Assembly: GCA_947089135.1 (NCBI GenBank)
Contig: CAMUJF010000003.1
Span: 104,823 to 168,822 of the forward strand
Direction of reading: 5' to 3'
DNA length: 64,000 nucleotides
Source of the DNA: an uncultured Clostridia bacterium
Lineage (GTDB): Bacteria > Bacillota > Clostridia > Oscillospirales > Ruminococcaceae
The notes beneath the pieces are model-generated. The model was not told the origin of the DNA. It searched no databases and saw nothing but the letters and a program-made list of their open reading frames with translations. The translations under genes were made by a program, and so were the position numbers. Every line of letters starts with the position of its first letter. The first letter of the stretch is position 1. Below, in pieces: positions 24,623 to 33,191 of this stretch.

Positions 24623-25205
24623 GCTGCGGTTTAAAAGCTTTACCGCAGCGTTTGATTTCAGTTTTTTTGCCGCGGTCTCGCTGCTTATGATGATTGGGAA
24701 TAATCGTTATGCGATTTTTGGACTTGCCTCATGTCTTTGGCATGAGTTGGGACATTTTATTGTTATGCGTATTTGCGGTATTCCTGTAAAAAGGCTGATA
24801 TTTTACGGCGCCGGTATTAAACTGATACCTGACAAGCAGCTTGACTTTACAGGATTCCGGGTACAACTTTCGGTTTTTCTGGCAGGAAGCGCGGCTAATT
24901 TTCTTGCAGCGGTATTGCTGTCTTTTTCGGAAAACTACGCTGTAAGAATACTTGCAGCGGTAAATTCTATAATAGGCGCGTTTAATTTGCTGCCTCTGGG
25001 TTATTTGGACGGAGGGAAAATACTTACGCTGTTTATCCGCAGTTTTTGCGGATTTTCACTGTCCTGCCGTTTGGAACGATATCTTAAATGGTTAAATATC
25101 ATTTTGATAATTGTTATTCTTACAGTGTTTGCAGTGCTTGGAAAAGGAAATTTTACGCTGTATCTTACTTTATGCTGTCTGCTTGTATCGGCGGCTGCCT
25201 GTTAA
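24615..25205 (+). CDS. spoIVFB: Site-2-type intramembrane metalloprotease (SpoIVFB-like, M50)
   Basis: A 196-residue polytopic protein with the zinc motif HELGH near residue 43 and the third ligand in NLLPLGYLDGG near residue 122, the M50 family pair. It is short and lacks CBS or PDZ domains, as in the SpoIVFB group (the CBS domain of B. subtilis SpoIVFB is missing). In sporulation this protease cuts pro-sigmaK in the mother cell. Context supports the call: in Clostridia spoIVFB lies directly upstream of the TIGR03960 radical-SAM and DUF2344 genes, as here. Confidence 0.82.
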   Translation: MFELRFKSFTAAFDFSFFAAVSLLMMIGNNRYAIFGLASCLWHELGHFIVMRICGIPVKRLIFYGAGIKLIPDKQLDFTGFRVQLSVFLAGSAANFLAAVLLSFSENYAVRILAAVNSIIGAFNLLPLGYLDGGKILTLFIRSFCGFSLSCRLERYLKWLNIILIIVILTVFAVLGKGNFTLYLTLCCLLVSAAAC

Positions 25206-25231
25206 TGACGCAGTGAAAGGATTGTTAAAAT

Positions 25232-27103
25232 ATGTTAAAAGATCGGATAGAAGCACTGCTTCTGAAAGTCAAGTCACCGTCGCGTTATATCGGCGGGGAG
25301 CTTAACAGCGTGGTGAAGGATAAAAGCAAAGTGGACGTGAGGTTTGCGTTTTGTTTTCCTGATTCATATGATGTGGGAATGTCCCACCTTGGAATGAAAA
25401 TTTTATATTCACTGAAGAATAAACGGGAGAACTTCTGGTGCGAGCGCGTATTTGCGCCATGGGTGGATTTTGAGCAGCTTATGCGGGAAAATGATATTCC
25501 GCTGTACGCTTTAGAAAGTCTTGATCCTGTAAAGGAGTTTGACTTTATAGGTTTTACAATTCAGTACGAGTTATGCTATACAAACATTTTAAATATGCTT
25601 GACCTCGCGGGATTGCCTGTAAAGGCTAAAGACCGTACAGACGATATGCCTGTAGTTGTCGCTGGAGGCCCCTGCGTATGTAATCCCGAGCCACTGACGG
25701 ACTTTATAGACCTGTTTATAATAGGCGAGGGTGAAGAAGTCAATCTTGAGCTTATGGATCTTTATGCCGCGATGAAGAAGCACGGCTGTTCCAAAAAAGA
25801 ATTTCTTGAAGCCGCTTCGGGAATTGAGGGAATCTACGTGCCGTCCTTTTACGATGTTTACTATAATGATGACGGTACGGTCAAAGATGTGGTTCCAAAT
25901 AATCCAAATGCGCCTCTTGCGGTGAGAAAGCGAATCATAAGAGACCTTGACAAGGTTTTTTATCCGGAATCCTTTGTTGTGCCGTACTGCGAGATAGTTC
26001 ACGATAGAGCGGTTGTGGAGGTGTTGAGGGGCTGCATAAGAGGCTGCCGTTTTTGTCAGGCGGGTTTTATATACCGTCCGTTCAGGGAGAAAAGTTCGAA
26101 TACCATAGTAAAACAAACAAAGTGCCTGTGCGAATCCACGGGTTATGAAGAGGTATCCTTGTCTTCTCTCAGTACCAGCGATCTGTCGGATATAAATGAG
26201 ACCTTGACTCAGGTGGCGGAGTACACCGAAAAGGAGAACGTTAATCTGTCGCTTCCTTCAATGCGTATCGACAAATTCAGCGGAGAGCTTATGGAACAGA
26301 TACAAAAGGTGCGGAAAAGCGGTTTAACTTTTGCTCCTGAAGCCGGTACCCAACGTCTTCGAGACGTTATCAACAAAAACATAACCGAGGAGGAAATAAT
26401 GCGCGCGTGCAGGCTTGCATTTTTTGAGGGCGGTTATACCTCGGTAAAGCTTTACTTTATGCTCGGTCTGCCCACCGAGACCGATGACGATATCCGCGGA
26501 ATTGCCGAGCTTGCAGAGAGAATTGTTGATCTGTATTACAGCAATCCGGATCGTCCCCGCGGAAAGCATATCAAGATATCAATAAGCTGCGCGACGTTTG
26601 TGCCTAAACCGTTTACGCCCTTTGAGTTTGAGCCGCAGGCTTCAGAGGAAGAAATAAAACATAAGCAAAAAGTCTTGCTGGATTCCGTGCATTCCCGTAA
26701 GCGAATAAACGTAAGCTGGCACAAATATCAGGTCAGCATACTTGAGGCTGTGCTTGCCAAAGGGGACAGACGGCTTTGCGATACTATATACGAGGCATGG
26801 AGACGCGGTTGCAAGTTTGACAGCTGGGACGAGCTTTATCGGTACGATCTGTGGCAAAAAGCCTTTGAGAAAACGGGAGTTGATATTGATTTTTATGCGC
26901 ACAGGGCGCGTCCGTATGATGAAATAATGCCTTGGCAGCATTTGGATTATCTTATTTCAAGGAAATTTTTGGTAAGAGAAAATCAAAAAGCGCACGAAGG
27001 CAAAACAACCTCCAACTGCCGAGAAAAATGTTTCGGCTGCGGAGTATCAAAGGGTATTGGAGGTGCGTGCTTTGGAAAAGATAAATCTCAGGGCGAGATT
27101 TGA
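25232..27103 (+). CDS. B12-binding-like radical SAM protein (TIGR03960 family)
   Basis: A 623-residue protein. A cobalamin-binding-like N-terminal fold (GMSHLGMKILY, VVAGGPCVCNPEP) precedes the radical-SAM domain with the cluster motif RGCIRGCRFCQAG (CxxxCxxC) near residue 269 and SLSTSD near residue 310. A Cys-rich C-terminus (CREKCFGCGV) may bind another cluster. Family members always occur with a DUF2344 protein, here the next gene, which overlaps by 32 bases. The reaction is unknown; RNA modification has been suggested from the usual neighbours (rng, rplU, rpmA), which are not in this window. Confidence 0.92.
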   Translation: MLKDRIEALLLKVKSPSRYIGGELNSVVKDKSKVDVRFAFCFPDSYDVGMSHLGMKILYSLKNKRENFWCERVFAPWVDFEQLMRENDIPLYALESLDPVKEFDFIGFTIQYELCYTNILNMLDLAGLPVKAKDRTDDMPVVVAGGPCVCNPEPLTDFIDLFIIGEGEEVNLELMDLYAAMKKHGCSKKEFLEAASGIEGIYVPSFYDVYYNDDGTVKDVVPNNPNAPLAVRKRIIRDLDKVFYPESFVVPYCEIVHDRAVVEVLRGCIRGCRFCQAGFIYRPFREKSSNTIVKQTKCLCESTGYEEVSLSSLSTSDLSDINETLTQVAEYTEKENVNLSLPSMRIDKFSGELMEQIQKVRKSGLTFAPEAGTQRLRDVINKNITEEEIMRACRLAFFEGGYTSVKLYFMLGLPTETDDDIRGIAELAERIVDLYYSNPDRPRGKHIKISISCATFVPKPFTPFEFEPQASEEEIKHKQKVLLDSVHSRKRINVSWHKYQVSILEAVLAKGDRRLCDTIYEAWRRGCKFDSWDELYRYDLWQKAFEKTGVDIDFYAHRARPYDEIMPWQHLDYLISRKFLVRENQKAHEGKTTSNCREKCFGCGVSKGIGGACFGKDKSQGEI

Positions 27104-27737
27104 AAAAAGCGGACGAGCCGTCTTTATCTCTCATTTGGACTTGATGAGAACTATGCAGCGGACTTTAAAACGGTCGAAAATCCCGGTTTGGTATACAGAG
27201 GGCTTTAATCCGCATATTTATCTTAATTTCCCTTTGGCGCTTTCTCTCGGAGTAACCGGCAGATCGGAATTTATGGACTTTGCTGTCACAGAACCTACAG
27301 ATTTTGAATCGCTTCGTAACTGCCTCAACGAAGAAATGCCCGAGGGACTGAAGATTCTGGAGATCTTTGAGCCGCTGTACGAAAACAAAGATGTTGGCTT
27401 CGCGGATTACAAAATAGATTTTTACAGCGGAGATGATCCAAATGAAACGTTGTCTCTGCTTGAAAAAATGCTTTCAGAGGAGAGAATTGAGGTTGACAAA
27501 CGCTCCAAAAGCAAGGGCGTAGTTAAAACTGACATAAAGCCGCACATTAACGTTTTGTCTGCGGAACTGTTGGGAGAGGCATTGCGTGTGCTTGTAAGAC
27601 TTCCGGCAGGTCTGAAAATGAATATAAACGCCGGTGTTTTTACAGACGCTTTTGCAGACTACAGCGAAATTGAATTTGCAAAAATTTGTGCAGAACGCAC
27701 AAAAATATTGTGTACTGACGGTAAAGATTTTAAGTAA
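27072..27737 (+). CDS. DUF2344 (TIGR03936) partner of the radical SAM protein
   Basis: A 221-residue protein with the family start RARFEKSGRAVFISHLDLMR and the block GFNPHIYLNFPLALSLG near residue 47. The start is a TTG at 27072, eight bases after GGAGG, inside the end of the radical-SAM gene. It always accompanies TIGR03960 proteins and in some genomes is fused to them, so it is a partner subunit or substrate-binding part. Function is not established. The next genes in most Clostridia are rng and rplU; here rplS follows instead. Confidence 0.9.
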   Translation: MEKINLRARFEKSGRAVFISHLDLMRTMQRTLKRSKIPVWYTEGFNPHIYLNFPLALSLGVTGRSEFMDFAVTEPTDFESLRNCLNEEMPEGLKILEIFEPLYENKDVGFADYKIDFYSGDDPNETLSLLEKMLSEERIEVDKRSKSKGVVKTDIKPHINVLSAELLGEALRVLVRLPAGLKMNINAGVFTDAFADYSEIEFAKICAERTKILCTDGKDFK

Positions 27738-27769
27738 GTGACATTTTAGCTTTTTTTGTAAAAAAATAC

Positions 27770-27798
27770 TTGCAATTCGTGAAAAAATATGATAATAT
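27770..27798 (+). promoter_or_regulatory. Promoter of rplS
   Basis: TTGCAA and TAATAT with a 17-base spacer. It would give a leader of about 160 bases. Confidence 0.65.
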
Positions 27799-27799
27799 T

Positions 27800-27960
27800 A
27801 TATAGCATTTAAAAATCCGCCCGAATTATATTTGGACGAGATTAATGCCCTGCCGTGTTTATTTAGATTGCGGCAGACATTAAAAGGACAGTCCGCTGCC
27901 TTATGCCGCTCAGTGTGCGGCTGCTTGCGAAAGGTAAGAATGTCTTGAAATTTAGGAGGA
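27800..27960 (+). promoter_or_regulatory. Structured 5' leader of rplS, possible L19 autoregulatory element
   Basis: TAATG-CC-CTGCCG (27843-27855) pairs with CGGCAG-A-CATTA (27871-27882), an interrupted 11-bp stem. A second stem, GCCGC (27905-27909) with GCGGC (27917-27921), follows. The region ends in AGGAGG before the ATG. L19 leaders are known in Firmicutes and are thought to bind L19. The match to that RNA family was not tested, only position and structure. Confidence 0.55.
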
Positions 27961-27966
27961 AATATC

Positions 27967-28311
27967 ATGGACGCACTGAAGCTTATCAGCGGCAGCAGCC
28001 TTAAAGAGAACGCTCCTGTTGTAAACGTGGGCGACACCGTTAAGGTTCACGTTAAGATCAAGGAAGGCGAGAAGTACAGAATTCAGGTTTTTGAGGGAAC
28101 CGTTATCGCTAAGAAGCACGGAGGAATCAACGAGACATTTACAGTAAGACGCGTTGCGCACGGCTGCGGTATTGAAAGAGTGTTCCCAGTTCATTCGCCG
28201 GTTGTCGATAAGGTTGAGCTTGTAAGAAGCGGTAAGGTTCGCCGCAGCAAGCTTTATTATCTCCGCGACAGAGTCGGCAAGGCTGCTAAGGTTAAAGAAC
28301 AGATTCGCTGA
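27967..28311 (+). CDS. rplS: 50S ribosomal protein L19
   Basis: The 114-residue protein has the usual length and motifs: PVVNVGDTVKVHVKIKEG near residue 17, RIQVFEGTVIAKKHGG near residue 41 and RRSKLYYLRDRVGKAAKVKE at the end. L19 lies at the 30S-50S interface. AGGAGG lies upstream. It is here without rpsP, rimM or trmD and has its own promoter, leader and terminator. Confidence 0.98.
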   Translation: MDALKLISGSSLKENAPVVNVGDTVKVHVKIKEGEKYRIQVFEGTVIAKKHGGINETFTVRRVAHGCGIERVFPVHSPVVDKVELVRSGKVRRSKLYYLRDRVGKAAKVKEQIR

Positions 28312-28321
28312 CTGCGGTTGT

Positions 28322-28347
28322 AAAAAGGGACTGTGCGTCCCTTTTTT
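28322..28347 (+). terminator. Terminator after rplS
   Basis: GGGAC, a five-base loop and GTCCC, flanked by five A and six T residues, form an extended stem. It is 11 bases after the stop codon. Read-through to lepB is possible. Confidence 0.85.
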
Positions 28348-28388
28348 GCTATATTTTAATATGAAGGTTTAGCGGGAGGATCATTGTT

Positions 28389-28991
28389 ATGGCAGGATAT
28401 GAGCTTAATTATGAAGCCCTTGACGATGCTGACAAGAAAAAAGAAGTCACCGCCGCCGAAGAGTTTATCGACTGGGTCGAAACCATTATAGGGGCTTTTT
28501 TTGCGGTAATTATTATATTTACGTTTCTGCTTCGCGTTGCAAACGTTGACGGAGCGTCCATGCAGCCTACCCTTACCGAGGGAGATAGGCTTATTGTTTC
28601 GCACTTGTTCTACGAGCCTGCGGCTGGAGATATTGTAATAGTTAACAGCGAAAAGCTTGGCAAGGCTATTGTAAAGCGTGTGATCGCTGTTGAGGGTCAG
28701 ACTGTTGAGGTCGATCCCGACGCGGGAGTCGTTAAGGTTGACGGTACAGTTCTTGACGAGCCTTATATTCTTGAACTTACGAAAGAAGACGAGGGCTATC
28801 ACGATTATCCCGTTACAGTTCCGGAGGACTGCGTTTTTGTTATGGGCGATAACAGAATGAATTCCACTGACAGCAGAAGCGAATGGGTAGGATTTGTAAG
28901 TGAGGAGGACATTCTGGGCAAGGTCATTTTCAGAATATTCCCGTTCAACGCTATCGGAAACCCGGATCGCTCCGGAGGCGCAAATGACTGA
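28389..28991 (+). CDS. lepB: Signal peptidase I
   Basis: Removes signal peptides from secreted proteins at the membrane. The 200-residue protein has one membrane helix (about 33-56), the catalytic serine in VDGASMQPTL near residue 58, the catalytic lysine in KAIVKRVIA near residue 97, and MGDNRMNSTDSR near residue 155. It has the SipS-type architecture. GGGAGG is upstream, and the next gene, rbgA, overlaps it by 8 bases; the lepB-rbgA-rnhB order resembles that in B. subtilis (sipS family, rbgA, rnhB). Confidence 0.96.
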   Translation: MAGYELNYEALDDADKKKEVTAAEEFIDWVETIIGAFFAVIIIFTFLLRVANVDGASMQPTLTEGDRLIVSHLFYEPAAGDIVIVNSEKLGKAIVKRVIAVEGQTVEVDPDAGVVKVDGTVLDEPYILELTKEDEGYHDYPVTVPEDCVFVMGDNRMNSTDSRSEWVGFVSEEDILGKVIFRIFPFNAIGNPDRSGGAND

Positions 28992-29841
28992 GATACCGTC
29001 TATACAGTGGTTTCCGGGTCACATGACCAAAACCAAGCGTATGATAAAGGCTTCTCTGCCTTTGGTTGACGCTGTGGTGGAGATACTTGACGCCCGTATA
29101 CCCGAATCAAGCAGGAATCCCGATTTGCAATCGCTTATCGAGGGCAAACCGAGGATAGTTGTGCTGAACAAATGTGACACCGCTGATGAAGCTGCTACTC
29201 AAAAATGGCTGGAGCATTACCGTTCTCAAGGGTTGACGGTTATTGCTGCGGACTGTCGGAGCGGCAAGGGATTAAATAAGTTTGCTTCTGCGGTAAAGTC
29301 GGCTTTGGCCTCACTTATCGAAAAAAATAAAGCTAAGGGCATGGAAGGACGAGTTCTGCACCTTATGGTTGTGGGTATACCCAATGTGGGGAAATCTTCC
29401 TTTATAAACCGTCTTGCGGGGCAGAAAAAGGCTAAGGTTGAAGACCGTCCGGGAGTTACCAGAACCAAGCAGTGGGTAAAGCTTTCCGACGACATGGAGC
29501 TTCTGGATATGCCGGGAGTACTGTGGCCAAAGTTCGAGGATATGTCCGTTGGGGAAAAGCTTGCTTTTACAGGCGCGGTAAAGGACGATGTTGTGGACGT
29601 GGAAACTCTCGCCTGCCGTTTGCTGTACATTCTTAATGATATGTACAGAGGCGATCTTACTGCAAGATACAAGATACAAACGGAAGAAGACGAGGACGGA
29701 TATGAGCTGCTCAAAAAGGTTGGAAAAGCCCGCGGAATGCTCGTAAGCGGCGGGGAGATCAACACCGAACGTGCGGCGATAACTGTTCTTGACGAATTCA
29801 GGGGAGGAAAGCTGGGGAGGATAACTCTTGAGCTTCCCTAA
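28984..29841 (+). CDS. rbgA: Ribosome biogenesis GTPase
   Basis: A circularly permuted GTPase that helps late assembly of the 50S subunit. The 285-residue protein begins IQWFPGHMTKTKRM, then NKCD (G4, near residue 59), GIPNVGKSSFINRL (G1) near residue 123 and DMPGVLWP (G3) near residue 176, the permuted G4-G1-G3 order of the YlqF family, plus the C-terminal helical domain. The start at 28984 has GGAGG upstream. Confidence 0.95.
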   Translation: MTEIPSIQWFPGHMTKTKRMIKASLPLVDAVVEILDARIPESSRNPDLQSLIEGKPRIVVLNKCDTADEAATQKWLEHYRSQGLTVIAADCRSGKGLNKFASAVKSALASLIEKNKAKGMEGRVLHLMVVGIPNVGKSSFINRLAGQKKAKVEDRPGVTRTKQWVKLSDDMELLDMPGVLWPKFEDMSVGEKLAFTGAVKDDVVDVETLACRLLYILNDMYRGDLTARYKIQTEEDEDGYELLKKVGKARGMLVSGGEINTERAAITVLDEFRGGKLGRITLELP

Positions 29842-29856
29842 CGAGGTTGTGAAAGT

Positions 29857-30459
29857 ATGACTCTTTTTGAATATGACAGCGCCGTCAGAAACAACGCTCC
29901 CGTGCTCTGCGGAGTTGACGAGGCTGGGCGCGGTCCCTTGGCGGGAGATGTTTATGCTGCCGCTGTTGTTTTTGACGAGGGTGTTTCTATAGACGGTCTT
30001 AACGACAGCAAAAAGCTTTCCGAAAAAAAACGGGAGGCTCTGTTTGAAGAAATAATTGAAAAAGCTAAGGCTTACTGCATTGCAACGGCGACTGTGGAGG
30101 AGATTGAGAGTCTTAATATTTTGCAGGCAACTATGCTTGCAATGAAAAGAGCTGTGGAGGGATTGGGTATAGCTCCAGACATGGCAATAATTGACGGAAA
30201 CCGTTTGCCGGATTTGAATTGTACCACACAAACGGTTGTAAAGGGAGACAGCTTGTCGGCAAGCATTGCTGCGGCTTCGATACTGGCAAAGGTCAGCCGT
30301 GACAGGTATATGAAAAAGCTTGCGGAGGAGTACCCTCAGTACCAATTTGAAAAACACAAAGGCTACGGAACGAAGCTGCACAACGAAATGATACTGAAGT
30401 ACGGTCCTTCTTCAGTTCATAGAATGTCTTTCCTTAAGAAGCTGCTGAAAAATGGATAG
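29857..30459 (+). CDS. rnhB: Ribonuclease HII
   Basis: Cuts RNA in RNA-DNA hybrids and single ribonucleotides in DNA. The 200-residue protein has CGVDEAGRGPLAG (catalytic Asp and Glu) near residue 19, NDSKKLSEKKRE near residue 49 and ASILAKVSRDRYM near residue 142. It is full length. It overlaps yraN by 8 bases and follows rbgA by 15. Confidence 0.97.
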   Translation: MTLFEYDSAVRNNAPVLCGVDEAGRGPLAGDVYAAAVVFDEGVSIDGLNDSKKLSEKKREALFEEIIEKAKAYCIATATVEEIESLNILQATMLAMKRAVEGLGIAPDMAIIDGNRLPDLNCTTQTVVKGDSLSASIAAASILAKVSRDRYMKKLAEEYPQYQFEKHKGYGTKLHNEMILKYGPSSVHRMSFLKKLLKNG

Positions 30460-30814
30460 ACAGGAGCTTGGACGATTTGGCGAAAACGCAGTGGCGTACT
30501 ACCTTGAAAAAAAGGGGTATAGAATATTAAAACGCAACTACCGCATTAAAGGCGGAGAGCTTGACATCATTGCCGAAAAGGACGGCATTATCGCCTTTGT
30601 GGAGGTCAAGACCCGTACTCCTGAACCGCTTGTGAACGGTCTTGAAGCTGTTACAGCGGCTAAGAAAAGAATGATAATAAGGACTTCCGAAGAGTATTCC
30701 CGACGTTTTCCGCATGACTTGCAGCCGCGTTTCGATGTGGTTTGGGTGACGGTTTTCGACAGGAAGGTCGTTGGTTTCAGGTATGTTGAAAACGCTTTTG
30801 ATGCGAGCAAATAA
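30452..30814 (+). CDS. UPF0102 (YraN) endonuclease-like protein
   Basis: A 120-residue protein with the restriction-endonuclease-like core: LGRFGENAVAYYLEKKGY at the start, GGELDIIAEKDGIIAFVEVKTRT near residue 31 (D...EVK catalytic-type residues). Relatives are suspected Holliday-junction or DNA-repair nucleases; function is not proven. It overlaps rnhB, the common rnhB-yraN pair. Confidence 0.93.
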   Translation: MDRQELGRFGENAVAYYLEKKGYRILKRNYRIKGGELDIIAEKDGIIAFVEVKTRTPEPLVNGLEAVTAAKKRMIIRTSEEYSRRFPHDLQPRFDVVWVTVFDRKVVGFRYVENAFDASK

Positions 30815-30843
30815 ATGTAAATTTTTGTAAAGGAATGTTGGCT

Positions 30844-32337
30844 ATGTACTACAAAAGCACAAGAGACAGCGGCGTGAAGAAAACCTCCGCTGAGGCTATC
30901 GTGCAGGGAATCTCCGATGACGGAGGACTTTTTGTTCCATCGGAGATACCCTCAATATCCATGGACGAGATTGTCAGGTTGGGGGATATGAGTTACTCCG
31001 ACAGGGCGGCTTATATTTTTGCAAAGTATCTTACTGATTTTACCGAGGCGGAGATAAGATACTGTACAGATAATGCATATAACGACAAAAAATTTGCAAC
31101 GGAAAATATTTCTGAAATATCCCATCTTTTTGACGGAACTTACATTCTTGAACTTTGGCACGGTCCCACTTGTGCTTTTAAGGATATGGCTTTGCAGATA
31201 TTGCCGTATTTGCTTACCACTTCTGCCAAAAAGGTAAATATTGATAATAAGATCGTTATTTTGGTTGCTACATCCGGAGATACCGGAAAGGCTGCTCTCG
31301 AGGGTTTTGCGGACGTTCCGGGCACGCAGATAATGGTGTTCTATCCCGAAGACGGAGTAAGTCCCATGCAAAAACGCCAGATGACCACGCAGGACGGGAA
31401 AAACGTTGCAGTATGCGGTATCAATGGTAATTTTGACGATTGTCAGAACGGCGTTAAGGCTATTTTCACCAACGATACTATCAAGGCAAAGCTTGAAGCT
31501 AACAAGATGATGTTTTCCAGTGCAAATTCCATTAACTGGGGACGTCTTGCTCCGCAGATAATTTACTATATTTCCGCTTATGCGACTCTTGTCAAGGACG
31601 AGGAGCTAAAGGCGGGGGATAAGATAAATATTGTTGTTCCTACCGGAAACTTCGGAAATATTCTTGCGGCATACTATGCAAAGCATATGGGTCTGCCTGT
31701 GAACAAGCTGATCTGTGCTTCCAATTCCAACAAGGTGCTTACCGACTTTATCACTACGGGAGTGTACGACAGAAACCGCGAGTTTATCACAACTATTTCG
31801 CCATCTATGGATATTCTTATTTCGAGTAACCTTGAACGGCTTCTTTATATTATGTGCGGAGGAAACGACGCTCTTATCCGCGAGTGGTTCGGTTCTCTTG
31901 CCAAGGATGGCAGATATGAGGTCACGGACGAAATAAAGGCTAAGCTTGCGGACGAGTTTGCTGCAGGCTTCTGCGATGACAAGGCTACAAAGGATACTAT
32001 TAAGAGGATATACGATAAGTATTCTTATACGCTTGATACACACACGGCGGTAGCGGTAAAGGTTTACGAGGATTACCGTGCGGAGACAGGTGATATGACA
32101 AAGACAGTTATCGCTTCCACGGCAAGTCCTTACAAGTTCAGCGCAAGCGTGCTTGAAGCGATAGACGGTAATACTTCCGAGATCGGCGAGTTTGAAATGA
32201 TCGACAGGCTTGCGGAGCTTTCGGGATACGAGATACCGCAGTCGCTGGCTGCTCTGAAAACAAAGGAGCGCCGTTTCAAGGACGTTATTGCACGGGAAGA
32301 GCAGCAGGATTATGTTCTGAAGCAGCTTTCCGTCTGA
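30844..32337 (+). CDS. thrC: Threonine synthase
   Basis: Makes threonine from O-phosphohomoserine with pyridoxal phosphate. The 497-residue protein belongs to the long, type-I-like clade: YKSTRDSG at the start, GPTCAFKDMALQ (PLP lysine) near residue 108, ATSGDTGKAAL near residue 143 and VPTGNFGNILAAYYAKHMG near residue 263. The ATG at 30844 sits nine bases after AAAGGA; an ATG at 30835 is directly on it. No leader peptide or T-box is present. Confidence 0.97.
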   Translation: MYYKSTRDSGVKKTSAEAIVQGISDDGGLFVPSEIPSISMDEIVRLGDMSYSDRAAYIFAKYLTDFTEAEIRYCTDNAYNDKKFATENISEISHLFDGTYILELWHGPTCAFKDMALQILPYLLTTSAKKVNIDNKIVILVATSGDTGKAALEGFADVPGTQIMVFYPEDGVSPMQKRQMTTQDGKNVAVCGINGNFDDCQNGVKAIFTNDTIKAKLEANKMMFSSANSINWGRLAPQIIYYISAYATLVKDEELKAGDKINIVVPTGNFGNILAAYYAKHMGLPVNKLICASNSNKVLTDFITTGVYDRNREFITTISPSMDILISSNLERLLYIMCGGNDALIREWFGSLAKDGRYEVTDEIKAKLADEFAAGFCDDKATKDTIKRIYDKYSYTLDTHTAVAVKVYEDYRAETGDMTKTVIASTASPYKFSASVLEAIDGNTSEIGEFEMIDRLAELSGYEIPQSLAALKTKERRFKDVIAREEQQDYVLKQLSV

Positions 32338-32352
32338 ATTGCAGGTGATGCA

Positions 32353-33039
32353 ATGTCTTTATTTGCAATAGCCGACCTGCACTTGTCTCTTTCCGTGGAT
32401 AAGCCTATGGATATTTTCGGCGGTTGGGACGGTCATATCGAGAAGCTTGCCGAAAATTGGAATAAAACGGTTTCTGAGGACGATCTGGTCGTTATACCCG
32501 GAGATATTTCATGGGGTATGAATTTGGACGAAGCAAGGGCGGATCTTAGCTTTGTCAACGATTTGAACGGTCAAAAGATTATTTCCAAGGGAAACCACGA
32601 CTATTGGTGGTCAACGCTGTCAAAGCTTAACAAATTTGTTGAGGAAAACGGTTTTGACACGATAAGTTTTCTGCACAATAATCATTATTCTTATGGTAAA
32701 TACGGGATTTGCGGCACCAGAGGCTGGATAAATGAAACTGAAGTTCCCGCAGACGCTAAGGTACTGGCAAGAGAAGCTCAGAGACTGGAGGTTTCCATTC
32801 AGTCGGCTTTAAAAGAAAATCTTGAACCAATAGTATTTCTGCATTATCCTCCTGTTTACGGCAACGAGAGCAATTACGACATACTTGACGTGATGTTCAG
32901 GTACGGCGTGAAAGAGTGCTATTATGGGCATCTTCATGGCAGATCTCATAAAAACGCGGTTTGTGGAGAGCGTGACGGTATAAATTTTCATTTGGTATCG
33001 TGCGATTTTGTGCAATTTTGCCCTGAGTTGGTGGTATAA
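32353..33039 (+). CDS. Metallophosphoesterase (calcineurin-like)
   Basis: A 228-residue soluble protein with the five family motifs: ADLHLSLS near residue 7, GDISWG near residue 53, SKGNHDYWW near residue 79, FLHYPPV near residue 157 and GHLHGRSH near residue 196. The metal ligands are intact. The substrate is unknown. It starts 15 bases after thrC and ends the operon. Confidence 0.92.
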   Translation: MSLFAIADLHLSLSVDKPMDIFGGWDGHIEKLAENWNKTVSEDDLVVIPGDISWGMNLDEARADLSFVNDLNGQKIISKGNHDYWWSTLSKLNKFVEENGFDTISFLHNNHYSYGKYGICGTRGWINETEVPADAKVLAREAQRLEVSIQSALKENLEPIVFLHYPPVYGNESNYDILDVMFRYGVKECYYGHLHGRSHKNAVCGERDGINFHLVSCDFVQFCPELVV

Positions 33040-33092
33040 ATTGTATAAAATGGCGAAATATCTCATTATCTATGGTAAAATTATTTTGGATA

Positions 33093-33101
33093 TGTTATAA
33101 T
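33093..33101 (+). promoter_or_regulatory. Extended -10 promoter of tig
   Basis: TGTTATAAT is a perfect extended -10. No good -35 lies 17 bases upstream. A GC-rich hairpin leader (GGCGGTTCTGCCGC near 33125) separates it from the GGAGG of tig. Confidence 0.6.
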
Positions 33102-33191
33102 AATAAACGTGTTTTAAGGCTTCGGCGGTTCTGCCGCTTTACGGAAGCGTGTCTTGCGGCGGAGCCAATTTAATATTGGAGGACGTTACAA

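Noticed and set aside
29311..30381. A 356-residue minus-strand frame opposite rbgA and rnhB
   Set aside because: It lies over two well-recognised genes, has no ribosome site and no domain, so it is a shadow frame.
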